Source of the DNA: Bryobacterales bacterium
Lineage (GTDB): Bacteria; Acidobacteriota; Terriglobia; Bryobacterales; Bryobacteraceae
Direction of reading: 5' to 3'
Assembly (NCBI GenBank): GCA_947446025.1
Contig: CANFEY010000047.1
Location: forward strand, 1 to 37,748
DNA: 37,748 bases
Under the pieces are notes generated by a model. It was given only the letters and a program-made list of their open reading frames with translations. It was not told where the DNA came from and did not search any database. The position numbers and the translations under genes are program-made. Below are positions 25,057 through 32,588 of this stretch, one piece after another. Position 1 is the stretch's first letter; each line of letters opens with the position of its first letter.

Positions 25057-26643
25057 ATGCTGGCCTGCCTGCTGGCCTGTGGCGTATTCATCACACTGGG
25101 TGTGCTGCTTATTCCCTTAGCCGGTCTCCAGACCGACGAAGCGCTCTTCGGCAGCCCGCTTTACTTCAATCCCGACAATCACTTATGGGGTCGCCTCGCC
25201 CGGCTCGACGTACCCGTGATGCTGATGAGTTACCTGGGCTCGCTGAAATCCTTCTTTTACCTCCCGATCTTTGAGATTCTGGGCACCAACGTCTGGACCA
25301 TCCGCCTCCCCATGGTCCTATTGGGAGCCGCTACCATCTTTGTTTTCTATAAATTGGCTCTGGCAGCGCTAGGCCGCAACTCGGCCCTGCTGGCAGCCTT
25401 CCTGCTGGCCACGGACCCTTTGTTCCTCCTGACCAACACGTTTGACTGGGGGCCGGTGGCGGTGGAACACTTTTTGCTTGTGACCGGCTGTTGGGCGCTA
25501 TTCCAATTTGGAACCACCAACGGGTTTGGAACCGCGATTGGGTCAAAATGGCACCTCCGCCTGGGCTTTTTCTGTTTTGGGCTCGCCTTATGGAACAAAG
25601 CGATCTTTCTGTGGGCCTTGGCTGGACTCGGCGTGGCGACGCTTGCGGTCTTGCTCCCCTGGCTGCGCCGGAATCTCAACTTCGCGAATTTCCGGACCGC
25701 GCTGCTGGCCTTTCTGCTGGGAGCCGCTCCCTTCGTCTACTACAACGCCGTCAACCCGCTGATTACCTTCCGCCAGAACGCCCACCTCGCACCCGAAGAG
25801 ATTCCCGGGAAATGGCTGCAACTTGAGGCCGGACTGCAAGGCAACTCGCTGTTCGGCTACATCGCCTCGGAAGAATGGATGGATCCGGCCAAGCCAGCGC
25901 AAACGGCCCCGCAGCGGCTCTCCCTGGCCCTCCGCGACGCCATCGGCCCGCGTCGCAGCACAGGGTTCTACTACGTCCTGGGGGCCCTGGTGGCACTGGT
26001 GCCGCTCTGGTGGCGCTGCCGCACGGCGTGGTTTTCGCTAACTTTCGCCGCCGTCGCCTGGCTGTGGATGGCCATGACGCACGATGCCGGTGCCGGAGCG
26101 CATCACGTGGTCCTGCTGTGGCCTTTCCCGATTCTGTTCGCCGCCGCCGCAGTGCGGAAATTGCCCGCCTGGGCCGTGTTGGCCGCCGGTATCGCACTGG
26201 TGAGCCAGAACCTTGTCGTGGACAATCAGTACCTCGCCCAGCTCACCCGCAACGGGGCGCACAATACCTTCTCGGACGCCATCTTCCCGCTCTCCGAAGC
26301 CCTCGACGATTCCGTCGGCAATGCCATCTACGTCACCGATTGGGGCATGTTCGACTCGCTCAATCTGCTGCACCGCGGCCGGCTCCCGCTGCGCGCCGCG
26401 GCAGGCCCGTTCGTGCCCGCCACGCCCGACCCTGAGCAGACTGCCGAGGCGCAACGCATGCTCCTTGATCCAAAGGGTTTGTTCATCGGTCATGTACCCG
26501 GCCAGGAGGCTTTCCCCGACGTCCGCCAGCATGTGGACCAGCTCGCGCAAAAAGCCGGCTTCCGGCGCGAGGTTGTGCGCACTATTTCGGACTCTAACGG
26601 CCGCCCGATGTTCGAGATTTCCCGCGCCGTGCCCAGCAAGTGA
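25057..26643 (+). CDS. GT39/ArnT-like polytopic membrane glycosyltransferase
   Basis: 528 aa from ATG 25057. About ten hydrophobic segments run from residue 2 to about 400. After the first segment comes LQTDEALFGSPL with D27 and E28, matching the conserved acidic motif in the first external loop of the PMT/ArnT superfamily (GT-C fold). These enzymes transfer a sugar from a polyprenyl phosphate on the periplasmic side. NTFDWGPVAVEHFLLVTGCW and the VLLWPFPILFAAAAVRKLPAW helix fit this family. The C-terminal 130 residues are soluble. Substrate and acceptor are unknown. The start is uncertain: the frame is open to 24856, with GTG 24964 as an alternative, but upstream codons look less coding and TATACT at 24958 would put the transcript start below 24964. 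Confidence 0.8.
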   Translation: MLACLLACGVFITLGVLLIPLAGLQTDEALFGSPLYFNPDNHLWGRLARLDVPVMLMSYLGSLKSFFYLPIFEILGTNVWTIRLPMVLLGAATIFVFYKLALAALGRNSALLAAFLLATDPLFLLTNTFDWGPVAVEHFLLVTGCWALFQFGTTNGFGTAIGSKWHLRLGFFCFGLALWNKAIFLWALAGLGVATLAVLLPWLRRNLNFANFRTALLAFLLGAAPFVYYNAVNPLITFRQNAHLAPEEIPGKWLQLEAGLQGNSLFGYIASEEWMDPAKPAQTAPQRLSLALRDAIGPRRSTGFYYVLGALVALVPLWWRCRTAWFSLTFAAVAWLWMAMTHDAGAGAHHVVLLWPFPILFAAAAVRKLPAWAVLAAGIALVSQNLVVDNQYLAQLTRNGAHNTFSDAIFPLSEALDDSVGNAIYVTDWGMFDSLNLLHRGRLPLRAAAGPFVPATPDPEQTAEAQRMLLDPKGLFIGHVPGQEAFPDVRQHVDQLAQKAGFRREVVRTISDSNGRPMFEISRAVPSK

Positions 26644-26764
26644 GACATCCTGTCCCAAGGGCGTGTCGGGGTGCCACATACGGGATTGTGAATAACCCGT
26701 AACTCCTTCGCTTGCACTGTGAAAAATCGGCCCCCGGCGTGCTTTTTAACAGGCTGACCGACGT

Positions 26765-27292
26765 ATGCGCACACGCCACATTTTCGTTGCCCTGCTGCTG
26801 GCGGTGAGCTGCGCCTGGGCAACCACGCTGGAACAGATGAGCGTGGAGCGCATGATCCAGCAATCCACCGCGATTGTGCGGGCCAAAGTCGTAGGCTCCT
26901 TCGCTGCGAACCGCAACGGAAGTATCTACACCTACTACCGGCTGCAAGTCTCTGAGAATCTGAAAGCCACCACCCCGGCCAACACGGAAGTTGCGGTTCC
27001 GGGTGGCACTCTGGGCCAGATGACGCAAAGCGTGGCCGGCGCACCCGAACTTAAAGCCGGCTCAGAGTACGTTCTGTTCCTGTGGACCAGCCGCAGCGGC
27101 CTCACGCAGATCATCGGGCTTTCCCAAGGAGCTCTGGACGTCAAGATCAGCGGCGGCTCCACAGTCCTGGGGCGTTCGGCCACAGGCGAGCAGATGCTGG
27201 ATAGCACCGGACACGTTGTGCAGGACCGGGGCGTGGCGCTGAGCCTCAGCGATCTACGCACCCGCATGGCCCGCCAGGGAGGGCTGCAATAA
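26765..27292 (+). CDS. Small secreted protein coupled to a matrixin; possible NTR/TIMP-like fold
   Basis: 175 aa. Residues 1-19 are a signal peptide (HIFVALLLAVSCAWA, cleavage before TTLEQ). The mature part begins LEQMSVERMIQQSTAIVRAK, then alternating strands (YTYYRLQVSENLKATTPANT, EVAVPGGTLGQMTQSVAG, SEYVLFLWTSRSGLTQIIGL). No Cys remains in the mature protein, and there is no membrane segment. It is conserved-looking, but I do not know a named family with a proven role. Layout 'S..IVRAKV..........YRL.V.E.LKA' resembles the OB-like NTR/TIMP pattern also seen in the decayed gene at 11751; this is inference. Its TAA overlaps the ATG of the metalloprotease by 1 bp, which implies a shared job. 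No SD is seen. Confidence 0.8.
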   Translation: MRTRHIFVALLLAVSCAWATTLEQMSVERMIQQSTAIVRAKVVGSFAANRNGSIYTYYRLQVSENLKATTPANTEVAVPGGTLGQMTQSVAGAPELKAGSEYVLFLWTSRSGLTQIIGLSQGALDVKISGGSTVLGRSATGEQMLDSTGHVVQDRGVALSLSDLRTRMARQGGLQ

Positions 27293-29841
27293 TGCGCCGC
27301 CTGCTGGTCTTAGCCGCCGCCATGGCGAGTCTGTCCTCGGTGGCCTCCGCCTACTACCACTGGACGTTCTTCACGCAGCGTAGCGGTCCCTTCCAGGCCA
27401 TTCCTTTGCGCTTCAATCTGGGCGCGCTGCCGGATTCCACGGTATCGTTCTTCATCGCCCAGCAGGGTCCCGCGAAGATGGTGGAGGGTGACAACTTCGC
27501 CGCGCTGGTCAGCCAGATCCGGCGGGCAGGGGAAACCTGGAATGTCCCCGGCTCCGCGTTAAAAGTGAAATTCGGCGGGCTGCAGGAGAAGAAATTCTCA
27601 GACGTTCTCACCGAGCAGGTCACCCCCGGCATTGACGTGGTCTTCGACGACGAACTGCCTCCCGGCGTGTTGGCATTGAGCGAACCGCAGACCTATACGG
27701 ACATGGCCTACCTGAGCGCAGCTAACTCGCCCGGATTCGCACCCATCGTGCGCGCCCGCTTACAGCTGGCGTCGGATCTGGCCGCGCGTGCTCAGGCCAG
27801 CTACTCCGATGCTTTCTTTCTCACGCTGGTGCACGAATTCGGCCACACGCTGGGCTTGCAGCATTCCATGACCGGCGGCGCGATGGCCACCTCCGTGACG
27901 CGCGGCAACAGCAAGGCGATTCCGCTGGCCGCCGACGACATCGCCGGAATTTCCGTACTCTACCCTTCGGCCCAGTTCCGTAGATCCACCGGCAGCATCT
28001 CTGGCCGGGTGAGCCTAAACCGCATCGGCGCAAATCTGGCCAGCGTGGTGGCCCTGGCCACGGACGGAACCGCCATCGGCGCGATGACGCTGCCGGACGG
28101 AAGCTATCGCATTGACGGCCTGCCCGCAGGCGACTACATCGTCTACGCACATCCCTTGCCGCCCGCCCTGCCTGGCGAGGCCGAGCCAGCGGGCATCGTA
28201 TCTCCGCGCGATTTGCAGCGCGCTCCCTTCCCAGCCGGCGCGGAATTCCAGACCCGTTTCTATCCCAACACCAAAGACTGGCGCGAAGCGTCGCGGGTCA
28301 ACGTGGATGCGGGGCGCGTCTCCAACGCCATTGATTTTGAACTCCAGTTGCTCTCCGGAAATGGACTCTACAACCTGCGCATGTTCGGCTATCTGGGGGC
28401 GAAACGCGACACGGTGGTCCAGGCCCCGCCGCTGCCTCCCGGCTTCAATGACTGGCTGGCCTTTTCCGCCACTGGAGCGCAAGTGGCCGGCAGCATCGCC
28501 ATCACCCCTGGTCTGCAGGTGAGCGCGATCAGCGACGTGGTCACGCTGAACCAGCAAAGCCTGCGCAATTTCCCTGGAGCCGACCAGTTCCTGCTGATCG
28601 CCGCCGCCGCGGGTGCTACCGTCCGCGCTACTCCGGTTGCCGTGGCCGTGGTCGCGGGAGAAAACCTCTACGTGCGGCCCGCCGCGCTGAGCGCGGTGCC
28701 CAGCAAGCATCCCCTTCTCACCTCCGTCACCCCGTCGCAGGATGAACGCGGCCAGTGGGTCGCCACGATCGCGGGAGAAAACCTGAACGCTTTCACCCGC
28801 GTGACCTTTGATGGTGCCGACGCGTTGAGCCTCCGCATGAAGAGCGATGGCAACATCCTGGCAACCGTTCCGCCCGCCACCGGCGCGCAGCGTGCCGCTG
28901 TCGAACTCCTGGGTGCCGACGGCCAAACCTCCGGGCAGCTACAGGGAGCGGCCCCGCCCCTGGTTTACCCCTACGACGCCCCCGTGGACCCGACTGCTTA
29001 CTTGACTCCCGCCGCGGTGTTGGCCGGAACCAACGTGATGCTGCAGATCGACGGTATACAGGCGAACTTCCTGCCCGGCAGAACCACCGTCGGCTTCGGA
29101 ACCAGCGATATCGTGGTCCGCCAGATGTGGGTTGTCGCCCCGGATAAACTGCTGCTGAACATTTCCGTTAATCCGAAAGCCACGTTGGGCGTGGTGCCGG
29201 TGACCATTTCCACCGGAATCCAATTGATCCACGCCGGCGTGCAGTTGCAGCTGCGCCCCGCTGAACCCACGCAGTCCAGCGTTCTACTGCCCGTGTTGAA
29301 CGAAGCCACCGGTTTACCGGCAGCCCCTTCCGGCGGAACGATTGCGGTGCGCACCAACGCTTCCACCACGGACATCCGAGGCTGGCTGGTCAATCTGGGC
29401 GGCGTCCGTAGCCCTATCAGCCGCACCGATGACGCACGCTTGCTGGTCCCCGTCGCTCCCCTAGGGGCCGGATTGCACGTCCTCCAATTGGTTACCACCA
29501 GCGGACCGCAGGTTCCCCCGGTGCTGTTCCAGGTGGATCAGCCGCCGCCCGCGATCACCAGCGCCCTGCAGCGTGCCCGCCCCGGTGACCGCGTGTCGTT
29601 GACCGTAGCGAATCTGCTTGCCGTAACCCCCGAAGGCATTCTGCCCGGCAAGGACGACCTCGAAATCCGCGTCGCCGGCCTCGCCGCGCGCGCTGAGTTG
29701 CTTGAAGCGCTCACCGTTCCCAACTCCTACCGCGTCGAATTCGTGGTCCCTGCCGATGCTCCCGTGGGCGAAGCTCAATCCGCGGTCATCGCCGTCGGCA
29801 CCCGCATCTCCGCCCCCGCCGCCATCGCAATCTTGAATTAA
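27292..29841 (+). CDS. Secreted matrixin-type zinc metalloprotease with regulatory-like and TIG-like domains
   Basis: 849 aa. Residues 1-20 are a signal peptide (LVLAAAMASLSSVASA). The catalytic domain spans about 60-225: H181-EFGHTLGLQHS is the metzincin HExxHxxGxxH zinc site, followed by a Met-turn candidate (GGAMATSVTRG) and ADDIAGISVLYPS, the usual matrixin end. Residues about 235-300 are a carboxypeptidase-regulatory-like domain (GSISGRVSLNRIG, DGSYRIDGLPAGDYIVYAHP). Further on there are two or more TIG/IPT-like Ig domains (LTSVTPSQDERGQWVATIAG, then ENLNAFTRVTFDGADAL). No C-terminal anchor is seen, so it is probably released or held at the surface. It is translationally coupled to the small secreted protein gene. 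Its last codon and stop lie in a 25-bp palindrome. Confidence 0.88.
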   Translation: MRRLLVLAAAMASLSSVASAYYHWTFFTQRSGPFQAIPLRFNLGALPDSTVSFFIAQQGPAKMVEGDNFAALVSQIRRAGETWNVPGSALKVKFGGLQEKKFSDVLTEQVTPGIDVVFDDELPPGVLALSEPQTYTDMAYLSAANSPGFAPIVRARLQLASDLAARAQASYSDAFFLTLVHEFGHTLGLQHSMTGGAMATSVTRGNSKAIPLAADDIAGISVLYPSAQFRRSTGSISGRVSLNRIGANLASVVALATDGTAIGAMTLPDGSYRIDGLPAGDYIVYAHPLPPALPGEAEPAGIVSPRDLQRAPFPAGAEFQTRFYPNTKDWREASRVNVDAGRVSNAIDFELQLLSGNGLYNLRMFGYLGAKRDTVVQAPPLPPGFNDWLAFSATGAQVAGSIAITPGLQVSAISDVVTLNQQSLRNFPGADQFLLIAAAAGATVRATPVAVAVVAGENLYVRPAALSAVPSKHPLLTSVTPSQDERGQWVATIAGENLNAFTRVTFDGADALSLRMKSDGNILATVPPATGAQRAAVELLGADGQTSGQLQGAAPPLVYPYDAPVDPTAYLTPAAVLAGTNVMLQIDGIQANFLPGRTTVGFGTSDIVVRQMWVVAPDKLLLNISVNPKATLGVVPVTISTGIQLIHAGVQLQLRPAEPTQSSVLLPVLNEATGLPAAPSGGTIAVRTNASTTDIRGWLVNLGGVRSPISRTDDARLLVPVAPLGAGLHVLQLVTTSGPQVPPVLFQVDQPPPAITSALQRARPGDRVSLTVANLLAVTPEGILPGKDDLEIRVAGLAARAELLEALTVPNSYRVEFVVPADAPVGEAQSAVIAVGTRISAPAAIAILN

Positions 29842-29862
29842 ATGGTGTCAGACACCATTTAA
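29838..29862. terminator. Perfect 25-bp palindrome between convergent genes (bidirectional terminator or dispersed repeat)
   Basis: TTAAATGGTGTC, a central A, and GACACCATTTAA: 12-bp arms that are exactly complementary. It contains the TAA of the metalloprotease (29839-29841) and the TGA of the Nudix gene (29850-29848) and encodes the Nudix C-terminal residues LNGV. The A/T-rich outer arms allow termination on either strand. GGTGTCAGACACC cores recur in many bacterial intergenic repeats, from memory. Confidence 0.6.
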
Positions 29863-30246
29863 CCGCCCTACGAACGCCGTATCCCCCTCCAGGAAATCGT
29901 ATCCCGCCAACTCCCCCCGCCCGACCCACAAGATCTGCTCGAAATCCAGATTCTCAGCCGTCCCCGTGAACTCCGTCACCCGGTAAAACAACAGATGCGT
30001 CGCCCGCGCGCTGCCCGGATAGAAAAACTCATACGAGTCCAGCTGCACCCCGATCACCGCCTCGATCCCCAACTCCTCGCGCAGCTCCCGAGCCAGCCCC
30101 TCTTCCGCCGATTCGCCCGCCTCAACTTTGCCACCCGGAAATTCCCACTTCAGCGGATGCTTCCTCGCATCCCGCTTTCGCTGCCCGATCAGTATCCGCC
30201 CATCGTGCTCGATCACAGCCGCCACCACCAGCAACGGTGCGCTCAT
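29848..30246 (-). CDS. Nudix (MutT-like) hydrolase
   Basis: 132 aa. The Nudix box is complete: GGKVEAGESAEEGLARELRE followed by ELGIEA (G39 to I61), with the catalytic glutamates at E57 and E58. The N-terminus PLLVVAAVIEHDGRILIGQR and W-E-F-P-G-G-K favour the MutT/8-oxo-dGTP-type group, which cleans oxidised nucleotides or related substrates; substrate is inferred only. The start is ATG 30246, overlapping the thioesterase stop as ATGA, and extension upstream would run into that gene. The last residues (LNGV) are encoded by the palindrome at 29838-29862. Confidence 0.92.
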   Translation of the reverse strand: MSAPLLVVAAVIEHDGRILIGQRKRDARKHPLKWEFPGGKVEAGESAEEGLARELREELGIEAVIGVQLDSYEFFYPGSARATHLLFYRVTEFTGTAENLDFEQILWVGRGELAGYDFLEGDTAFVGRLNGV

Positions 30247-30647
30247 GCGATCCCTAGAATCGCGTGATACTTCACCGGACACTTGGCTGGCTTGCGGTCG
30301 CGCCCGCAGAAAACGTGCTTGGTATGCCCCGTCGCCAGCACCCGCCCGCCGTCCTCGGAAACCAGCTCGTATTCGAACCGGATCATGCGCGCGTTGGCCT
30401 CGCCTATGCTGGTCCGGATCACTACTTCCTCGTCATACAGCGCCGGCGCGCGATAGCGGCAATTCACCTCAGCCACCACCAGCAGAATGCCGTCCTCCTG
30501 CTCCATATCCCGATAGCGCAATCCAGCGGCGCGCCAATACTCAACCCGGCCCACCTCCATCCATACAAGATAGTTGGCGTGATAAACCACCCCCATCTGG
30601 TCAGTTTCGGCGTAACGCACCCGCACACGGGCTTCCACGGTTTTCAT
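30243..30647 (-). CDS. YbgC/4HBT-family acyl-CoA thioesterase
   Basis: 134 aa hot-dog-fold protein. The catalytic D16 is in RYAETDQMGVVYHANYLVWM, the classic YbgC-type signature; FEYELVSEDGGRVLATGHTK completes the fold. It likely hydrolyses short-chain or aromatic acyl-CoA in the cytoplasm. The frame extends to 30701, but homology starts at MKTVEARVRVRYAETD. TACAAT lies 8 nt before this ATG on the minus strand, with only a weak GGAC as SD. The Nudix gene follows with a 4-bp overlap. It is divergent from moaDE across 56 bp. Confidence 0.92.
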   Translation of the reverse strand: MKTVEARVRVRYAETDQMGVVYHANYLVWMEVGRVEYWRAAGLRYRDMEQEDGILLVVAEVNCRYRAPALYDEEVVIRTSIGEANARMIRFEYELVSEDGGRVLATGHTKHVFCGRDRKPAKCPVKYHAILGIA

Positions 30648-30655
30648 CAGGTCCG

Positions 30656-30661
30656 ATTGTA
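30656..30661 (-). promoter_or_regulatory. -10-like TACAAT, 8 nt before thioesterase ATG
   Basis: On the minus strand TACAAT is followed by 8 nt and ATG 30647, so a transcript from it would have a leader of 0-2 nt. A GGAC in the gap could still act as a weak SD if transcription starts further up. Confidence 0.4.
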
Positions 30662-30691
30662 CGAAACTAGAGCGCTCCGCCGCGCGTCTGA

Positions 30692-30697
30692 TACCAT
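30692..30697 (+). promoter_or_regulatory. -10-like TACCAT, 6 nt before moaDE GTG
   Basis: TACCAT is followed by exactly 6 nt and the GTG of the MoaD-MoaE fusion, with no SD. Same geometry as at 11739 and 12432. Confidence 0.4.
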
Positions 30698-30703
30698 GCA
30701 AGC

Positions 30704-31438
30704 GTGCGCATTCGTGTCTTATTTTTCGGAGTATTGCGGGATATCGTGGGCCTGCGCGAGGACTCTATTGACGTCGCCGCCGGCGCTCGCGTGGATGCCG
30801 TTTTTGAGCACTACGCGGCCAGCTTCCCGCGCCTGCGCGAGACGTCCTCCAGCATCGTGCTGGCGCTGAACCAGCAGTTCTCCCAACCCTCAGCCCCCCT
30901 CGCCGATGGCGACGAGGTCGCATTCCTGCCGCCCGTCAGCGGTGGATCGGGAAAGTTCCTGCAAGAGATCGCCGATCCCGCGGGCCATTACTTCGCCATC
31001 ACCCGCGAGCCCATCGATGGACGAGCGCTGGTGGAGCGCCTACAGCAGCCCTTTGACGGTGCCGTGGTGACGTTCGACGGCGTCACGCGCAACAACACCA
31101 AGGGCCGCGCGACGCGGTATCTGGAATACGAATGCTACGAAGCCATGGCCATCCGCATGATGGCGCAGATCGGACTGGAGATTGCCTCACGTGGAACAGA
31201 GGCGGGCCAGATCAGCCGCATCGGGATCATCCACCGCCTGGGCCGCCTGGAAATCGGCGAGGCCAGCGTAGTGGTGGTGGCCACTTCCCCTCACCGCAAG
31301 GCCGCCTTTGAAGCGGCGCTCGACGGCATCAACAAACTCAAACGCCTGGTGCCGATCTGGAAAAAAGAATTCTTCGCCGACGGGGAAGTCTGGGTGGAGG
31401 GTGAATGGGACGATTCGGTCACAAAAGCGCGCTCCTAG
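30704..31438 (+). CDS. MoaD-MoaE fusion, molybdopterin synthase (both subunits in one chain)
   Basis: 244 aa with a GTG start. Residues 1-81 are MoaD: a ubiquitin-like fold beginning MRIRVLFFGVLRDIVG and ending EVAFLPPVSGG, where G80-G81 would be the C-terminal thiocarboxylate site. Residues about 93-244 are MoaE: YFAITREPIDGRALV, GAVVTFDGVTRNNTKG, HRLGRLEIGEASVVVVATSP, RLVPIWKKEFFADGEVWVEG with the catalytic lysines. Together they insert sulfur into precursor Z to form molybdopterin. The Gly-Gly is internal (followed by SGKFLQEIAD), so a cleavage is needed to free it; mycobacterial MoaX is reported to be cut at an equivalent Gly. The gene heads an operon with VWFA, hfq and suhB-like genes; the next gene overlaps its last 34 bp. 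Confidence 0.93.
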   Translation: MRIRVLFFGVLRDIVGLREDSIDVAAGARVDAVFEHYAASFPRLRETSSSIVLALNQQFSQPSAPLADGDEVAFLPPVSGGSGKFLQEIADPAGHYFAITREPIDGRALVERLQQPFDGAVVTFDGVTRNNTKGRATRYLEYECYEAMAIRMMAQIGLEIASRGTEAGQISRIGIIHRLGRLEIGEASVVVVATSPHRKAAFEAALDGINKLKRLVPIWKKEFFADGEVWVEGEWDDSVTKARS

Positions 31439-32313
31439 TCCTGCTTGCCCTGGCCGCCGCCGCGCAGGAACCGGTCTTCCGCGCCTCCACCAAACTGGTG
31501 CGCCTGATCGTCTCCGTCAAGGACGCCAAGGGCCAGCCCATTGGGACGCTCGAAAAGCCAGACTTCAGCGTCACCGATAGCGGCGTGCCGCAGACTGTCA
31601 GCGTCTTCGAGCACCACACCGAGGTCCCGCTGTCTGTGTCGCTGCTCATTGACACCAGCGGGTCCACTGGCAAGGATCTCAGCTACGAGGTCGACTCGCT
31701 CAAAAAATTCATCCGCGCCCTGCTCAAGGAAGGCAACCCGCAGGACGCGATCGCGCTTTACGCCTTCGATAGCGAAGTCACTGAGCTCACCACCTTCACC
31801 CGCCGCGAGCAGCGCCTGCGCGATTCGCTCGAACGCATCAAGTCTTCAGGCGGCACCTCGTTATTTGACGCCGCCTACCTAGCCGCCCGTAGAATTGAAT
31901 CCCGCGACGGCCGCCACGTCATCGTCGTCGTCACCGATGGCGGAGATACCACTAGTAAAGAAACCTTCCAGACCGCGCTGCGCACTCTGCAGCTTTCCGA
32001 AGCCGTGGTCTATCCCATCCTGGTCACGCCCATCACCACCGACCCGGGCAGAAACCTGGGAGGCGAACGCGTGCTGGCTCAGTTCGCGGAAAACACCGGG
32101 GGCCGCGTCTTTGAACCCACCGCCTCCAACCAGCTCGACCGCATCTTCAAGGAAATCCTGCGCGACCTGCGCACGCAGTATATGCTCGGCTACTACCCGG
32201 CGAACCTGCCCGCCGAATTGCCCGCGTTTCATCCCGTGAAGGTAACGCTCACCCGCCCCGATTTGAAAGTCTCCACCCGCAGCGGCTACTATGAAACTGC
32301 AACGCTCCGCTGA
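31405..32313 (+). CDS. Secreted VWFA-related protein (TIGR03436-type)
   Basis: 302 aa. The ATG lies inside the end of moaDE, with GGAGGG a few bases upstream as a good SD. Residues 1-20 form a signal peptide (SALLVLLALAAAAQ). FRASTKLVRLIVSVKDAKGQ and LEKPDFSVTDSGVPQTVSVF are the beta-sandwich preface of the TIGR03436 family. The VWA domain has an intact MIDAS, D83-T-S-G-S, and VIVVVTDGGDTTSK. RDLRTQYMLGYYPANLPAE and the final strand complete the family signature. The family is abundant in Acidobacteria; no function is known. It is secreted, probably to the periplasm or outside, which is odd company for the cytoplasmic enzymes around it. Confidence 0.9.
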   Translation: MGRFGHKSALLVLLALAAAAQEPVFRASTKLVRLIVSVKDAKGQPIGTLEKPDFSVTDSGVPQTVSVFEHHTEVPLSVSLLIDTSGSTGKDLSYEVDSLKKFIRALLKEGNPQDAIALYAFDSEVTELTTFTRREQRLRDSLERIKSSGGTSLFDAAYLAARRIESRDGRHVIVVVTDGGDTTSKETFQTALRTLQLSEAVVYPILVTPITTDPGRNLGGERVLAQFAENTGGRVFEPTASNQLDRIFKEILRDLRTQYMLGYYPANLPAELPAFHPVKVTLTRPDLKVSTRSGYYETATLR

Positions 32314-32350
32314 GCCGCGACCGTAAGGAAGCGGACAGACGAGACACCCC

Positions 32351-32584
32351 ATGGCCGGAAAAATCAGTCAACAGAAAGCCCCGGAGCAGACCCTAGCGGA
32401 AATCCGCTACCTCAAGCAGCTCATCGAAGCCCGCACCCCCATCCGCGCCCGCCTCACCGACAACTCCGAAGTCGAAGGCGTCGTTGAATTCTACGACACC
32501 GGCTTCATCCGCCTCACGCGCGAGGGTGCGCCCAACCTGTTCCTTTACAAACACGACATCAAGTATCTCTACGAACTGAGCTAG
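32351..32584 (+). CDS. hfq: RNA chaperone Hfq (divergent)
   Basis: 77 aa, typical size. The Sm1 motif region is TPIRARLTDNSEVEGVVEFY and Sm2 is the LFLYKHDIKYL stretch, with Y66-K67-H68 at the place of the RNA-contacting YKH of Hfq. The N-terminal helix is QTLAEIRYLKQLIEAR. It pairs small RNAs with mRNAs and acts as a hexamer. The Q-D-x-F segment after the N-terminus in E. coli is altered, so proximal-face RNA binding may differ. It lies between the VWFA gene (37 bp upstream) and the SuhB-like gene (4 bp downstream) on one transcript. An SD is not obvious. Confidence 0.85.
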   Translation: MAGKISQQKAPEQTLAEIRYLKQLIEARTPIRARLTDNSEVEGVVEFYDTGFIRLTREGAPNLFLYKHDIKYLYELS

Positions 32585-32588
32585 CCCT

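Noticed and set aside
26681-26701. ACGGG/CCCGT hairpin after the GT39-like gene as a terminator
   Set aside because: The stem is only 5 bp and no T-run follows, so it was not called.
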